DNA from: Welwitschia mirabilis
Taxonomy: Eukaryota; Gnetophyta; Gnetopsida; Welwitschiales
Direction: 5' to 3'
DNA length: 64,000 bases
Assembly (NCBI GenBank): GCA_051453625.1
Contig: JBOZIK010000001.1
Coordinates: forward strand, 247,147,446 to 247,211,445
The notes under the pieces were generated by a model. The model was not told the origin of the DNA and searched no databases. It worked only from the letters and a program-made list of their open reading frames with translations. Positions 1 through 13,899 of the stretch are shown one piece after another; the stretch's first letter is position 1; every line of letters starts with the position of its first letter. Made by a program: the position numbers and the translations under genes.

Positions 1-129
1 ATCGCTATGAAACCTACAAATTCTATAGGGAAGTTACTTATTCTCCTCCTCTATGCATGATAAATGTGTTACTATAATTGATTTAAATATGTATCTTTAG
101 CAATCTATTGTGTAATTAGTTTTTGGTTT

Positions 130-1690
130 GTTATTTTTAGATCCACATAGAAATAATTTTCTATTAATCATTGGGCTTTTGGTGGCCTCTGTGTTGGTGT
201 GGGTTGCTAGATTTTCCTCCTTACTTTTAAGAAATTAAAGAAGAAGAAAATGAAAGGAAATTTCACATTAGGGCAATATCAGACATCTAAATTTTCCATT
301 TCAAATGGTTTGTATATGCAGTATCTGATTCAACTCTAACATTATTTTGTAAAATAGATATTTTAGAGTTAAAAGAAGAAGAATTAATGATTGACAATCA
401 ATATGTCATTTAGCATGCAAGAGCTTATGGCTTCCACCAACAACTTTGACAATGATATAGATATTGGACGAGGGGGTTTTGGAGTAGTCTATAAGGTTGA
501 CAAATCACCTTATGGTTTTAATGTTTTTAAAATAAATTGAACAAATAAATTTTAGTAGCATACTCAACTAAATTAGTTCTGCTATAGGGAATATTAGAAA
601 ATAGAAGAGTGGTATCTATCAAGAAGCTTTTATTGAAATTAACATAAGGGGAGAAAGAATTCATAAACAAAATTTGGATAGTGGCAAATGTCCAACATAG
701 AAGCCTCATAAACCTTATTGACTATTGTGTTGAAAAGTCTAAGAGAATATTAGTGTATGAGTATTTTTCCAAGAAAAGCCTTTACATGATTCTTTTTTAT
801 GTGTTCTACTCTCTTATTCCAGAAATGTAGCATTTCAACTCTTTAAGTTACCATTTAATTTTTTTTATTTATTGCAAATTCAAATAATAGAGAAGTGCTC
901 GACTGGAACAAATGTTATAACATAATTCTTAGGATCACTAAAGGATTCTTGTACTTGCAAAAGTGTAGAAACCTAAAAATCATTCATTAAGACATTAAAG
1001 CAAGAAAAATTTTGTTGAATAATGACTTCAATCCTAAAATTGCTGATTTTGAATTGGCTCAACTCTTCAGTTAAGATGAGTCTCACATTTTAACAAGAGT
1101 GATGGGTACATTTAAGTTAAATAGACTTAAATACATAGGATTTTGGAATCTTTTATTTAATAACATCTATAATTTAACTGCTACTTTTTCCTTTTCGTTT
1201 AGTGGGTACATGGCATCAGAATATGCAATGCAAGATCAGATTTCTATCAAATTAGATGTATATATCTTTGGCATTTTTCTCATAGAATTATGAGTAAAAA
1301 AAGGAGTAATGGAGTTGATATAACCATGAATAAGCAAGCCTTGTAGGATGAGTAAGGATGATCATAGTTTCCAGATAGGTCATTCATATTTGATTGAAAA
1401 GAGACTGAAAATGTAAGGTTGTTTTGAACATATGATGCTTATATTAGTAAGGAAATATTGCAGACATAGTGGACGAGGCTCTGAGAGAAAGATAAAATAA
1501 TTTGAAAGAGGTTATTCAAGCAATCCATGTAGCATTTTTATACACTCAGAAAAATGTATGCTTGAGATCACCAATGTCTTCTATTCCTTTAATGCTCTTA
1601 AGTGCTTCAGTAACCCTCTCATATCTAATAAAGCCTACATTTGCTATTAGTAATCAAAGTTCTAGTTATGTCTCTAATTATAAAAATCAG
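130..1690 (+). pseudogene. Receptor-like protein kinase, decayed (CRK/LRR-RLK type)
   Basis: Remains of a membrane receptor kinase. A hydrophobic segment at 158-235 (LLIIGLLVASVLVWVARF) followed by basic residues is the likely membrane span. A separate exon at 406-495 reads FSMQELMASTNNF and ends in the glycine loop GRGGFGVVYK, directly before a GT donor. The exon near 604-800 holds the VSIKK lysine and a stretch like VANVQHRSLINL, then LVYEYFSKKSL. The exon near 890-1110 starts near LDWNKCYNIIL; the catalytic HRD reads H-stop-D at 985-993 and the DFG motif reads DFE at 1045-1053. After an intron ending in TTTAG, the exon at 1204-1292 reads GYMASEYAMQDQ. The tail (1505-1655) includes AIHVAFLYTQ and RSPMSSIPLML, as in DUF26/CRK kinases. 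In-frame stops and the lost Arg and Gly mean that no active kinase is made. The extracellular part may lie left of the window. Confidence 0.88.
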
Positions 1691-1889
1691 TCATTGCCAA
1701 GTAGATGTATTGGAAGAATTAGAACTAAAGGAGGATTTACTTATAGCCTAATTTTGTGCAATTCCAATACTCAACAATTTAACATCTTTTTTTACAATTT
1801 TCAAACGTTCTACTCATCTTTGATCACCCCCTAAAGGTTTTTTAAATAGTACTTTTTAAATGTTCTTTTACTCTATCAAGAAAATCATA

Positions 1890-3340
1890 TACTTCAGGGG
1901 GGTAGTAGTTAAGGCTATGTGGCATGGTCTATTCCTTGTGCCTAAATCTAATTCTATTACCTAACTAATAGCTCATGTAGTAATCTCATATTTATTTTTT
2001 TAAATTTTAAATGATAAATTGGATAGATTTAGGACATATCATTTTTTAATTAAAGACTGATTTAAAAATGATGTCATCCCTTCAAGTTTCAATCCTATGA
2101 TTTACCACTAAGTGCATGAGTACCTAATGGTGAGAAATGAAGAGCTTTATTGGAAACTCATTAAGGAGATTTAGCCTATGATGTTTCTTTAGGTAGCTAG
2201 CTTACTAGATGCAGGTGTTAGAAAAAAGAGTTGATTAGATACAAGGAACAAACCTTGCACTTAGTCTTCCTACATTAATTTTTGATAAGAAGAACATAAA
2301 GAAAACAATATAAAATGCTAAGACATACTAGAACTTTTTGGTAAGCCCACCCAGAAGAGATCAATATACTATAAGATTCTCTAAGTGAGATACATCTATT
2401 TCTCATGGGTGAGAGTTTTGTGGGATCATCACCTAAGATGAGGCATTCTAATAAGAAGAATAAGTTCTCCTTTTTTCTATGTTATTTCATTTCTATTCTT
2501 AAACTCATGCTTCTATTTTATTTTTATAATATGATATAATAAACTTAAAGCTAAATAAAGTTTTTGATTTTTTATTATAAATAAAGTTATCTTATAACTA
2601 CCTTTATTTTCTTATGGACATATCAACTTTATTAATGGAAGTTTGCACTAAACAATTTATTAAAATATTAAGGTAATTTTAAATAATTCTAAAACTTTGA
2701 AGCTTTTTCTTTACTAAAATGAATTTAATGATTGTACATGCTATTGAATTGAAAAGATTCAAATTTACATTTCATCACAGACTAGAATAAAATTTTTCTT
2801 CTAGCTTTTTTTTGGTAAGTTATAATAGATAGTTGTAGCCTTGATTGTCTCTAATGACTCATGGGACAAAAGTATGTCTTAACTTTGTATTTTTCACAAC
2901 TTAATTTTCTAGCCATAATAAAGAGAGTGCAATCATTGTCAAAGGACTAAGGACCTAAAATATTTCTTTTTTCATTTCTTTTATATTAAATATCTAGGTT
3001 ATGACTAACTAGTCTCTTAATGGAGTTCTTACGGTTATTATATTACACTATCAAAATCCCCTCTCAAGGATATTTGCACTAGTTTACTTGTAGTAGAACA
3101 TTGTGGTGTTATATATATATATATATATATATTAGAATATATTCTACCATGTGATGAAACATGCCCCGTTCATATTCTTAATATGAATAATGCATAGTCA
3201 CTTGTTACAAACTTACTAAGTTAGCTTGTTATTTCATAATTATTAAATTTATCTTAAACAACTTAGTGAATGGATTGTTTGAATAAACTTTAAGGAAGTG
3301 AGACTTCTTTTATTATCTAATCTCAAAAGTTTCTTTTTAT
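1890..3340 (-). pseudogene. Downstream (post-integrase) region of element A with a decayed reading frame
   Basis: This stretch is non-coding at first sight, but its minus strand aligns along its length with element C 48180-49690. In both copies one frame stays readable: here DDPTKLSPMRNR near 2390, then ISSGWAYQKVLV and a hydrophobic run with SILYCFLYVLLIKN. C has DDPTELLPRGNK and a similar hydrophobic run. Extra open frames downstream of integrase are known in Athila and some Tat elements, where they are sometimes called env-like. I can show conservation and a probable membrane segment, but not a function. Confidence 0.5.
3110..3132. repeat. (TA)n microsatellite
   Basis: About 11 perfect TA units inside the 3' region of element A. 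Simple-sequence slippage; no other role visible. Confidence 0.95.
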
Positions 3341-6300
3341 AAGGAGAGTTGAAGTATTCTTTCTATGCTATAAGGATTTTCTAAATAATGTAGTATAGAG
3401 TTATGATCATAATATGCACTTATTCTTTGTCCATTGACTTGGTCTATTATTTTCTCATTAGGACCATATACCTCTATGGCTCCATTTTCCAATTTTTTTT
3501 ATAGTATAGGTCTTAGTCAATTTTGTTCATATTTCTATTTGAAATGAATCTTTTTAGAAACATAGAATAATACAGAATCTACTACATTAAAATTATTTTT
3601 TATAATTCTATTATCATGATATATTTTAGTTTCTTATTGTATGGTTTCTTTACATCAAAGAGCTTCTTTTTTGTTTTCATCTAAAATATTCATATTTTTT
3701 ATGAATTCCTTTTGTGTTGTATCTAAGTTACATTTTAATTATTTATCCAATTTAAATGTTTTTATTCTAAATTAAATTGATAAAATAGCCCTTTTTTAAT
3801 AGATTAAGTCATATAGTGTAAACACTATGCTATGTTTCCAAGTTCTTCTATAATCCATGAAGCTTCATTTAATTTGTCAATTCAAGCCATTTTATTACTA
3901 TTAATGACTTTTATTAATATTCTATTTATTTATCTATTAGTCACTTTAGCTTTGCTATTAGATTGAGGATTCCATGTTTGGTCAAGATTTTCTTGAAGAC
4001 TGCACTAGTAAAATAAGTTCCCCTATTAAATATAAGACTTTAAGGGGTTTCAAACCAATAGATAATATTCCTAAGGAAAAAGTTAACTAATGGTTTGGGA
4101 AGAATAGTAAGACATGACCTTAGCCTTAGCCCACGTAGTGAAGTAATCAATGTAGATCAAAATATAACTTTTACCATAGGAGGAAGGACTAATAGGTTCA
4201 ATAAAATCTAATTTTCACATATCTAAAGGTTCAATTAATTAAATTCATTATTGTAGCATTTATAATCTCTAGTTAAAAACTCCTTCCCTATGACACTTAG
4301 TATGAACGTGGATATAAGCATTTGAATATTTTAATATGGTGGGCCAGTAGTATCTCATACGAAGAATTTGTATCCCTATTCTTATTGCACCATAATGTCC
4401 TTCCCATTCATCATCATAATCTTCCTTTAAAATCTCTCCTGGTAAATCTTATTCTACACATCTTCTAATAACATGATATTTGCATTTCTCAGATAACATC
4501 TTATCATGTCAAATGTAATCTCTAGATTCCTTTAATAATATTTTTCTTTTATGATAATTTATAAAAGATGATAATATCTTACTCATAATAAAGTTGGCTA
4601 TATTAACATACAATGGATTGGTTTTTACTTATAAAAGATGTTCATCTAGAAACTCATCTCTTATGTTTATCTACTCTTCATCAAGAAATTCTAGTTTTGA
4701 GAGGTAATATGATATCACATTTTTTGTCCCTTTTCTATTAATAATATTTAAATCAAATTCTTGCATCAAGAGTATTCATCTCATAATTCTTGAATTTGCT
4801 TCTTTTTTATTCATCAAAAATCTAATAGCACTATGTTCTATATGAAATTTTACTTCATAGCCTAAAATGTAATGCCTGAATTTCTCTAATGTCGTCACTA
4901 CTACTAATAATTCCTTCTCTATTACTATGTAATTTTATTGATCTAGTTTGAAGTTATTACTAATGTAAGTAATATAATATGGATTGTTATCTTCATTTTT
5001 TTATTCTAAAACTACTCCCATAGCATGACTATATGCATCAGGCATAATATGAAATAGTCTTATCCAATTAGTTCCTTGTAAGATAGGTGCTAATAAAAGT
5101 TTATTCTTTAAAGTTTAATAATCATTTTAACATTCATTGACCCATTCATATTCCATGTTATTTTGTAAAATATTACTCAAAGGTTTAGCAATTTTACTAA
5201 ATTTGGATATAAATCTTTTATAATATCCAACATATTCTAAGAAAGGTAAAGTGTCTTTTATAACTTTAATTTGTTATTCATTAGTCTTAATCCCTTTTTA
5301 AGATATTTTCTATTCTGGTACTATGTCTTCTATCATCATAATATGACTTTTTGACTAGCTAAGTTTTAAACGTTTTTCTCTACCTCTTTTTAAAACTCTT
5401 CTAAACTATTTAGTAACTAAAAATCATTTCCAAAATTTGAGAATTCATCCATAAACACTTCAACCGATCTTCTTATCATATCTTGGAAGATGATGTTTAC
5501 TAATATTTAAAACATAGCTAGGGAATTACATAATCTAAATCGTAATACTTTATAGGCATAAGTCCCCTAGTGACAGTGAAAGTTATTTTGACCTAATCCT
5601 ATAAAGCTATTGGTACCTAATTATAGTCACTATATTCATCTAAAAAAATGTAGTACTAATGTCCATATACTTCTTACTAAGACTTGATCTATAACTATAA
5701 GAGAAAAATAATCTTTATAAGTTGTAGTATTTAATATTTGGAATTCTATACATAACCTCCATCTATTTCCTTTATTTGGAACCACTATGATAGGATTAAA
5801 CCATTCAGAATTGGATATAGAACAAATGAAACTAACATTCAAGAGTTTATAAATTTCTTAATTAATCACTTATGGCATGTATGGATTGCATATTCTTTTT
5901 AGTTTCCTATTTATTCTAATAGAGGTGTATAAATAAATCCTCTAATAATAAATTTTGGGATCTATTTTTTTAATATCAATATGACCATAAGAAAACGCTC
6001 CTTTTTTTTTTTCAATCAACATCATTTTAAGTTTTCTTTTCTATGAATACATTAAATAACTATTTATAATTAGGGGTTTATTTAAATCTATTTTGACATA
6101 TTCTAATCCTTCTTTAAGTATAGGTTTTTCTATTTCTTAAGATGTTAAATCTTCCTTTTCATACTTTTCTTCATTTTGCTTATTTAACATTAGATTAAAC
6201 CCCTTGTTTTAGAATTCCATTATTCTAGTTCCTCTATTTTATACCATTTCTTATATAATCACTACATCAAACAACTTGATCTATTTCTTAAGATCTCCTA

Positions 6301-6500
6301 GATTAATTTTCATTATCTCTCTCCTATAATTAATAGTAGCATCTATCATAGCCATTTAAGGTCTTTCTAAAATTACTACATGGGTGTTCCATTGAGTCTT
6401 CATCACTAATTGATCTATTAAGTAGATAAAGTCTTAGAGTTTGATGGATATATATTTTAGAGCTCCTTTTGTATTACTACTAAGCCACTGCTACATATAC
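3340..6500 (-). pseudogene. Ty3/gypsy pol polyprotein relic of element A (PR-RT-RNase H-IN)
   Basis: Read leftward. Protease-like sequence lies near 6500-6150 and is poorly preserved. The RT is clear at 5842-5430, with SNSEWFNPIIVVPNKGN, then the region where the YxDD box should be, which reads VFMDEFSNFG near 5431-5465 (second Asp replaced by Glu). The RT/RNase H connection follows with EYVGYYKRFISKF near 5230, then RNase H with a recognisable HSAIRFLMNKKEA near 4810. The integrase zinc-finger region is near 4400-4280 with RMRYYWPTILKY. The integrase core near 4190-4040 includes YIDYFTTWAKAK. The C-terminal GAIEVYGPNEK motif lies near 3480. Many stops and frameshifts make it non-functional. 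Relatives encode the enzymes for reverse transcription and integration of the element. Confidence 0.85.
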
Positions 6501-7399
6501 TTTTCCTTGGTAAAGAATCAGTGTTGACTTTCCTAGTTCTTCATAAGAATCATAGGTCATAACATTAATTTTTTTCTCCTAAATCTAAACTACTTTTGCT
6601 TTTATTTTCATCTTAATTTTTAATTTATCATAGGTCTTTCAAGATCATTCTACTTTTTATGTTATTTGTTTTGAAGAGCTCATATGGAAGGCAAAGAAAC
6701 TTGATCTTTTCTAAACATTTTAATCTCTTTTTTCTTCTTGTTTTTCTTTTTATTATTTTGTTTTAAGAACATGCTCTTCATTTACTTCTAGTACATAAGA
6801 ACATCTTTTAATAGTTTTAAAAGAGGTAATGATATTTTTATATATTTTAAAAATTTTATTAGATATTCTATGTCTTTTTCAATTTTTAGATGCTCTATTT
6901 TTTTACTTCTCATTAAAAAAGTTAAAGGATCTATTTATGAATCATCTGCTACTTTCTTCACTGTATTTCTTTCTTTATCATCTAGAGAATTGTTAAAATT
7001 TATATTCTTTTCATGTGGTTTATGTATCACCTTCTATTTTCTAGATCTAGTAGTTATAACTTTACTCATTGCTTTCATTGGATTTGGTTAATGTTAAGTA
7101 GGAATTTTTCCTTATTTCTTACCTACTTCTGATTTTCCTCTTATGTTATTTAGATTTCTATTCCTCTAATCCCTATAATAGTCACATTGTTCTTTCCTTT
7201 TTGAATTTATATACTTTTATAAAGGTCTTTATAACTAACCTTTTCATTTTCTACTTTGATAAGGATATGATATTTTTATAGTTTAGAGTTGATTTCCTTA
7301 ATTAAAATATAATCTATTAATGTCTAATCATTCAACAAATTCCTACATTCAAAGACATTATATTCCTTTATGATTATCTTCTCCATAGTGTTAAGAAGT

Positions 7400-8060
7400 T
7401 AGCATTATTTCTTTTTAAAGTTTGTACAACTAACTGATGAAATTTTTCTAGCATACTATTAGTTATTATTTTTTAGCTACTTCTTTCATAAGACTAATAT
7501 GTTTTGAGCTATACACACTACCATATGATTCTAGGGTAAATACTTCATTTATCTTTTTCATTTTTTATATTTCTTATCTTCATCCTGAACTCATGTTATG
7601 AAACTAAGTGATGACTCCTTCCACTTCTTGATTATTCTTTGTCTTAATGCTTCTTCTACATAGTAAGTCTAGTTCCTTTAAAGTTTAACTTTGTAATCCT
7701 ATAAGTAAAGCTCTAACTCATTCTGTAGCTGTAATTTCATGGTTAGAACATTTAGCTATAAATATGCTATACATATCCATGAATTCATCAAATTTTTCAT
7801 TATCTTTTTTGTTAAATGTTTAAAATTTATTATTTTAAATCTTCAACTATCCTCATGGATTGAAATTTGCCTAAGAAAGAATTTTTAAAGAAAATTGAAA
7901 ATACCTTAGCTAATCAGACTTTAAATCTAGATAATTTACTTTATATAAGGCATAAAACAAACTCAAATGTAGTAAGGGTTATTCTAATTTTTATCCCTCA
8001 AAAGTGGATATTAATATTGTATTTATAGTTAACACTTTGTTTGGGTGGTCTAAGGTTGTA
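7400..8060 (-). pseudogene. Retrotransposon gag relic of element A
   Basis: Minus-strand translation gives NYLDLKSD followed by RYFQFSLK near 7920, then KKDNEKFDEFMDMYSIF near 7810, which fits the retrotransposon gag domain (capsid). It matches element C gag (NYLDLKSNILRYFTFSLK and KQKDNESFDEFINRYNI) residue for residue over long parts. Several stops and small indels interrupt it. A further open minus frame at 8397-8179, rich in Lys and Glu, lies between LTR and gag and may be a remnant of the leader or of the gag amino end; I do not recognise it. Confidence 0.8.
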
Positions 8061-8484
8061 AGATTAATTATATTTAAGTCTTCTATCCAATGGGTAAACA
8101 TGATTTAATGGTCTGTAATCTCCATCATCTTTTTAATAACATCCTACTACAAATTCTTTTTATGTTTATTTGCTTGAGTTACTTGGGAATATCCTCCTTA
8201 AGCAAATAATAATTTAGGAATAGTAAGAAACTTCTTTCATTTATCAATTTTGGGAAGATTTGTTCTTTCACATTCTTTTCAAGAGTGATTTCATCCATCA
8301 TAAAATCTTCCTCTTTTATTTTCATTTTAATCCTAATTCTTGTCTGCTCATCTACATCTTTTTGTTTTAGGGTCTTTAACATATGTACCTTTTTCAACCT
8401 ATTATTTTCCTTGGCTATCTTAATGGATCATAGTTTTTTTCATCTTTGTTGGTTGGCTTTAAGATAATTCTCCTTCTAGTGTTA

Positions 8485-9387
8485 AAATGATTAAAGTTTA
8501 TATAATGAAATAAACACAGAAAATATATAGACAATTTGCTAAAAAAAGTGTAAAAACTAATAATTGATGTTTAACCTTTTAGTTCAAAATGGATTACAAT
8601 ACTAACATGATAAATTTACTTGAACTAGTCAAGTCTATTTATCTGATGATAAAGTTTGTTATTTACATATATTATGCTCTGAAAAAATAAATAAAGTAGG
8701 AAAACATACTAGAAGTTATATAAGATTCTAGATATTACTTATTTCTAAGTACTGTTGATTATCTTGGTTTATGTTCAACTACATAAATAGGAACAAATGG
8801 AGATAATATTATTTTTTCAAGAAATAAATCATGTAAAAAATAATACTCAAAATTTTAACTTTTTATCTTTGTATTGAAATACCAAAATGTTACATAAAAT
8901 GTACTAATGAGCTTGTGTTTTCATTTGCAGGTAATACTTGGAGCATTAGAGATGCTCCTGTGTCCTTTATAGGATGATAGAGCCTCCTTCTTGACCTTCT
9001 TGCTAAGTTATATTACTAGAGTAATTTGCCAAAAATATCTTCACATTTGATGATGATCTATTCCTTATACTCATTTTCTATTTTGTTGTTTCCTTCATCT
9101 TCTCCTTAGGAATAGGTTTATGGTTGACGTTATTAATACCTTTTTGCCACCTCAACCTTCTCTTTCATCCTTATACTAAATGGAATTTTGTACCTACAAC
9201 TCAATAACATAAAAATATATATACTAACATACTAACATATTAAATAATTAACCTAGTGATTAGTAAGTATATTAGTTTAATTTGTAAATGAAAACATCTA
9301 TTACTATCTTAAAAGGTTTAATTATGAAAATAAAATCATCTCATTAATGAGTAAAATTTAGATCAAAATTAGTCCTCATTAGGTGGT
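8485..9387 (-). repeat. 5' LTR of element A
   Basis: Read on minus, this ~900 base segment matches the 3' LTR of element C (about 54211-55195) from end to end in two blocks. The first is R, with shared words such as TTTTTGGCAAA and GTTAGTATGTTAGTA. The second is D, with GTACTTAGAAATAAG. It lies just upstream of the gag relic, as a 5' LTR should. Limits are by alignment to C and good to about 20 bases. No target-site duplication can be tested because the 3' LTR is missing. Confidence 0.75.
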
Positions 9388-9389
9388 AT

Positions 9390-10835
9390 TCTAGTTTTTA
9401 TAAAACCGAAGATCAGTTACATTATCTATTTTGATAATCCTATCATCTCATGAGTAAGCATGATGTAGGAATATCTTTCAAAGTCAAGAATGAAAGATGA
9501 ATACTATGTTTTAAATAAAGTTTTTAAAGAACTCCTTAGTATTGAAAGTTTAGTTATAAAACTAGGTATTGATGTGAAAAAAACCAATTATCTATTTCAT
9601 TAGTAATTCTATAGTTCAAGCTATAAACAATTCTATGAGTAGTAAGAAAACTAGTTATTTTGAACTACATATTTTCACCATATGGCATGATTATACTATC
9701 ATAAGATTTAATATTTCTATATTAATTTAACATAGTACCCCACTCATGATTTTGTAAGAATATTAAGTGGAAAGAAATTTGAGAACTTTGTGTCATTATT
9801 AATTTCTTTACCTTATTATTTTAAAAGGGAAAAACAACAATATTATTTACTAATAGTGATAGAATTGATGAATTCATAACAAAATGGTATGACATTTTTA
9901 TATATCTATTCACATAATATATAAATGATTTACCTTACTTATCAGTTTTATTATTATTTCATTCTATTCTACATCATATCAGAGGTAGTTTACTAGATTT
10001 AAGAAGATACCTCATGTACAACAAGTAATTTAATACTAAGAATAACTTCAATAAGAATACCATGAATTAAAAAATTATTGTATACAAGATTAAGAAATTA
10101 AAGTACTTTTATAAAAAAATTCATATGCAATAACTAGGACCAATAGTATGAAAAATAACTGTTTTATTAGAAAAATATATAAGCCCTAAATTTGAGATTA
10201 TTATTGAATTAAAAATGATTTTAAGAGGTTTTAAGAATTTTTATGAATGTAGTAGGATGATCAAAATGTATTTGAATTGAAAAAATCTATAGAATCTAAT
10301 CTTTAAGAGATTACACATGATTGATAAAAAAGCCTAGACTATTTAATAAACATTTAAAGCTCAATATGATATAGACTATGGGTTATCAAATTATTTCTAG
10401 AAATGATGTTTTACAAGTTAAAAGAAGTTTATGATATCAAGAAAAATGCTATAATAAGGTTCATTATTATAAAATTATAGGTCCATCTTAATCATAATAT
10501 AAAGGTTGGCTAATTTTATAGCAATATTTGATGGTCCGTGACAGATGTTTCAAAAATTATAATATAAAGTAGTATTTGTCAAAATAGCTTTCCATAGAAT
10601 ACCAATTATTCATTACTTCTATTATATTATCAAAAGGTATGAGTATCATATTAAATAAGAACATGATAGATTTTGTCTCTGCCCTTAAAGTTTCTATGAG
10701 AGCTAGAACTTTCATAGGCTTATCAAAGATGATGCTTACAATTCAAGAGAAGAATATGAAAAAGCAAAGATGTTATGGACAATATATAATTCCATGAAAT
10801 GGATAGTAATGAAGCTAAAAATATGTTCATTTTTA
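9390..10835. other. Unassigned AT-rich DNA
   Basis: No coding stretch, tRNA, tandem repeat or recognisable element on either strand. It separates element A from element E and is probably older decayed repeat sequence. Confidence 0.5.
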
Positions 10836-10837
10836 AG

Positions 10838-11995
10838 AATTAATTAATAAAAATATATCTTTACCTATCAATTAAACCTACAACTTATCACATAACATAC
10901 ATTAGTAGAGTATGAAACCTAAATGTCATAAATTAGTGAAGAAAAAAAAGTAATATTAAAAGATTAATCCATTTATAAAAAATCACATCAAATATTTGGT
11001 AGTTTCAATAACTTAAGAATGAAACTAGCAACATGAATGATGAGATGATATGAATGTAATATAGTGGAGATTAACATGCAATGGAATGAAAATGCAATAA
11101 CATAAATGTAATTAATTAGTCAAATTATTAACTTCTTATTACTTAAGTTTATTATTTTACTAATCTATGTCAAAAATAGGATTAATTTCAAATAGTATCA
11201 AATTGACATTAACATTAAGTGTAAGAAAATAGAAAGAGAAGATATAAGATATGAATACTTGATTTTATTATCATTTGCATATTAATAACATCTATTTATA
11301 TATAGAAGTCCCTAAAAAAAAAAATAATAGCTCAACATAATAAATGAATTTCTTACCTAAAATTCTCTAATGTAAAAAGTCAAAATCATGTAAAGATGAT
11401 GAGATGAGATACCTAAGAGGTATTTATAAATTTGGATTGATGGATATGACTACTAAATATTATGAACTAAAGAGATGTAGTTATAATAATAATTTGGTAA
11501 TGGACTTATTGGCAATTATTGTAACTAAATGATGGAAACTAAAGGGACATGATTATAATAATAATTTGATAATGGATTGATAAGCTTTTAGAATTACTAA
11601 ATGGTGGGATATAAAGGGATTCTATTACAGTAAAGATCTCGTAATAGATTCATTAATATTTCACAAGTGAAAAATCATCATTGACCTAGGCTTCATCTAC
11701 ATAAAATAATAAAATAAGACTTGTAACTACTTATTAATGACTTATTACATTAGCCTCTTTGAATCCACTAAAATAATCTTCATCTCATTTTTTTAATCTG
11801 GCTGACTAGTGGATAGAAAAAGCTCTAAATTAACTTCTTAAATCTTGATTAGTCTTAATTAATCATTATTTGAATCAATCAGATCTAATGCATTAAGAAC
11901 ATATTCAAGGCATTCTAAATGATTATGCTAACTTCCATTAATAATGTAAAGGTATTTTCTTGAGAGATCACCATGACATTAAACTTTTTCATTGT
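10838..11995 (-). repeat. Left LTR of element E (3' LTR)
   Basis: Direct repeat partner of 16388-17645. Shared stretches include AAAATATATCTT, AAAGATTAATCCATTT, a repeated AGTTATAATAATAATTTGGT block, and ATTACATTAGCCTCTTT near 11745. The minus-strand TATA motif lies at 11421-11430. Divergence between the two copies is visible on every line, so insertion was old. Confidence 0.72.
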
Positions 11996-13899
11996 CTTAA
12001 TTAGCTATTATAAATCTACCAAGGGGATCACAAATAGAAGTGTGAAAATAAAACATAATTCAAAGACAACATAAAGCATCAAATAATGTATCATATTGAT
12101 TCATAACCTAAATCAAAGTAAAAAATTTATCTAGTAATTAATTAGTCCTTGATTCTACAACATCATCAAAGTAACAAGAGGGACAAGGAATTTGAAAATA
12201 TATTTTTCAAATATGTTGCCTTTTTTTTACTTTTTTAAGGTATAATTTGATTATATTACAAATAAAATGCCTATAAATAATCCTAGAATAAGTATTAGAA
12301 GAAGTACTAAATAATGATGATCTTTACTACATTTCCTTTCTTACTATCCATTTATCAAGGAATTAATAATAGAGGAATGAAATATTAAAGCAAGTAAAAA
12401 TCATATAAGTAACATAAACTCAATATATGTGTATAACATAAAAATCACTATTTGAAAATATAAGTGAGTGTTAAAATCATATACAACATAATGAAAATAT
12501 CATCATCAAAGATAAAAGGCTTAGTGATGATGTGGTAAAATTTTAGACTGCATTCTTGAGTTTTATGATGGTGGGAACATGTACATGACTTGCTAAAGAA
12601 TACATGTAAATTTTAAAAATCATATACCATTAAGCCAAACATCTATAACATAACTTAAAAATATGCCATTATATTCTAAAAATCTTGTATTGAAGTAAAA
12701 GTTTCTCCTAAGATAAATGTTTTATCAATAATTCATTTTGTAATGGAAAAACAAAAGCCCTAAATCATACCAAATGAATTAATTCATCCTTAACTAGCAT
12801 GAAGGAAAGTAGAAATTATACATTAACATTAAAAATTGCAAAAATACAAGAAAAGTAATGAACATTTTATTATTTATTAAAATTAAGATTATAATTCAAA
12901 AATAGAAAATAATAGAAAGATGCATCATGAAAATGTGAGCATTTTAACCATAAGTTTGCATAATTTAGTCATAAAATAGCAAATAACAATGAATTAAACC
13001 ATTGTAAGAGTAAAAAAAATAGAATTCAGAAGTGCATAAAAGGTAATATATTCATTTACATACAAGAAGTTTGATCAGCTAAAGCACATTTAAACAACAA
13101 TTTAAATAAGAAAAGATAAAAATACTAAACTAAGTATCAAACTCTAAATGAGGTATAAAATGGAATGAATGTAAAACTGATAGCTAATGGCAAAAATAAA
13201 AATACGATCAACAAAGATTAATAATATCAATTAGCTATAAAAATTAACAAGTTATTTTAAATAATTGTATTAACTCTATAATAAATGAGTGTAAGTGTAA
13301 AAATGAATTTAAATGACTAATTGAAAACCCTATTAAAATACTAAGTAAAAATGGATAATAAATTAACATGTATAATATCAAATTCTATGGCTTAAATCTT
13401 ATCATATTAAGACCCATCGAGATATTTCCTAAAATCACTTACTATCATGCATGCATGGTCAATGCTAAATGAGGTAAAGTATAATGCAATAAAGACTAAT
13501 GTTTAAAAAAAGACTAGTTATTAGCTTGTAAAGGATAAATATAGTGTTAGGATCATAATTTAATCTAATCTTTAGTTGTGATAGTGAATGATGCCTTATC
13601 AGTATACCATCTAATAACTAAGGTATTATAAGTACTTATAAAAGTCCAACTCTAGGGTTATTATGCAATTCAGTGAATGAGATATTAAAAAATTATTCAT
13701 CATAATGAGATAAGTACAAACATAACTAGAAAAGTGAGAATAGTAGGCTAAAGCTAATTTGTTATTAGTTAACACTTTCATAGAGTTTCCATGGCTACCA
13801 TGTCGCAGTAATAAAGTCTCTTTTAATAAAATTTTCCTTGGCTTAATTATGGCAATAAATCCTAAAATTAATAATAAAATTTATATGTATGCACTTTCT

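Larger units (their letters stand above)
1890..9387 (-). mobile_element. Ty3/gypsy element A (Tat/Athila-like), truncated at its 3' end
   Basis: An old LTR retrotransposon read on the minus strand: 5' LTR (about 9387-8485), gag (about 8060-7400), protease, RT, RNase H, integrase (to about 3340) and about 1.4 kb of downstream sequence. It is collinear with element C (42790-55195, plus strand) in every segment, including the region after integrase, where 3340-1890 matches 48180-49690. That match sets the left limit. The rest of the 3' region and the 3' LTR seen in C are missing, and the kinase relic starts about 200 bases further left. The non-chromovirus assignment rests on a C-terminal integrase motif like ENGAIEVYGPNEK followed by QVNGQRI, typical of Tat/Athila-type plant elements. 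All frames are broken. Confidence 0.85.

Noticed and set aside
8179-8467. Overlapping open frames on both strands near 8.3 kb as a possible gene
   Set aside because: They lie between LTR and gag of element A; the minus frame may be leader or gag remnant, and the plus frame is its shadow.
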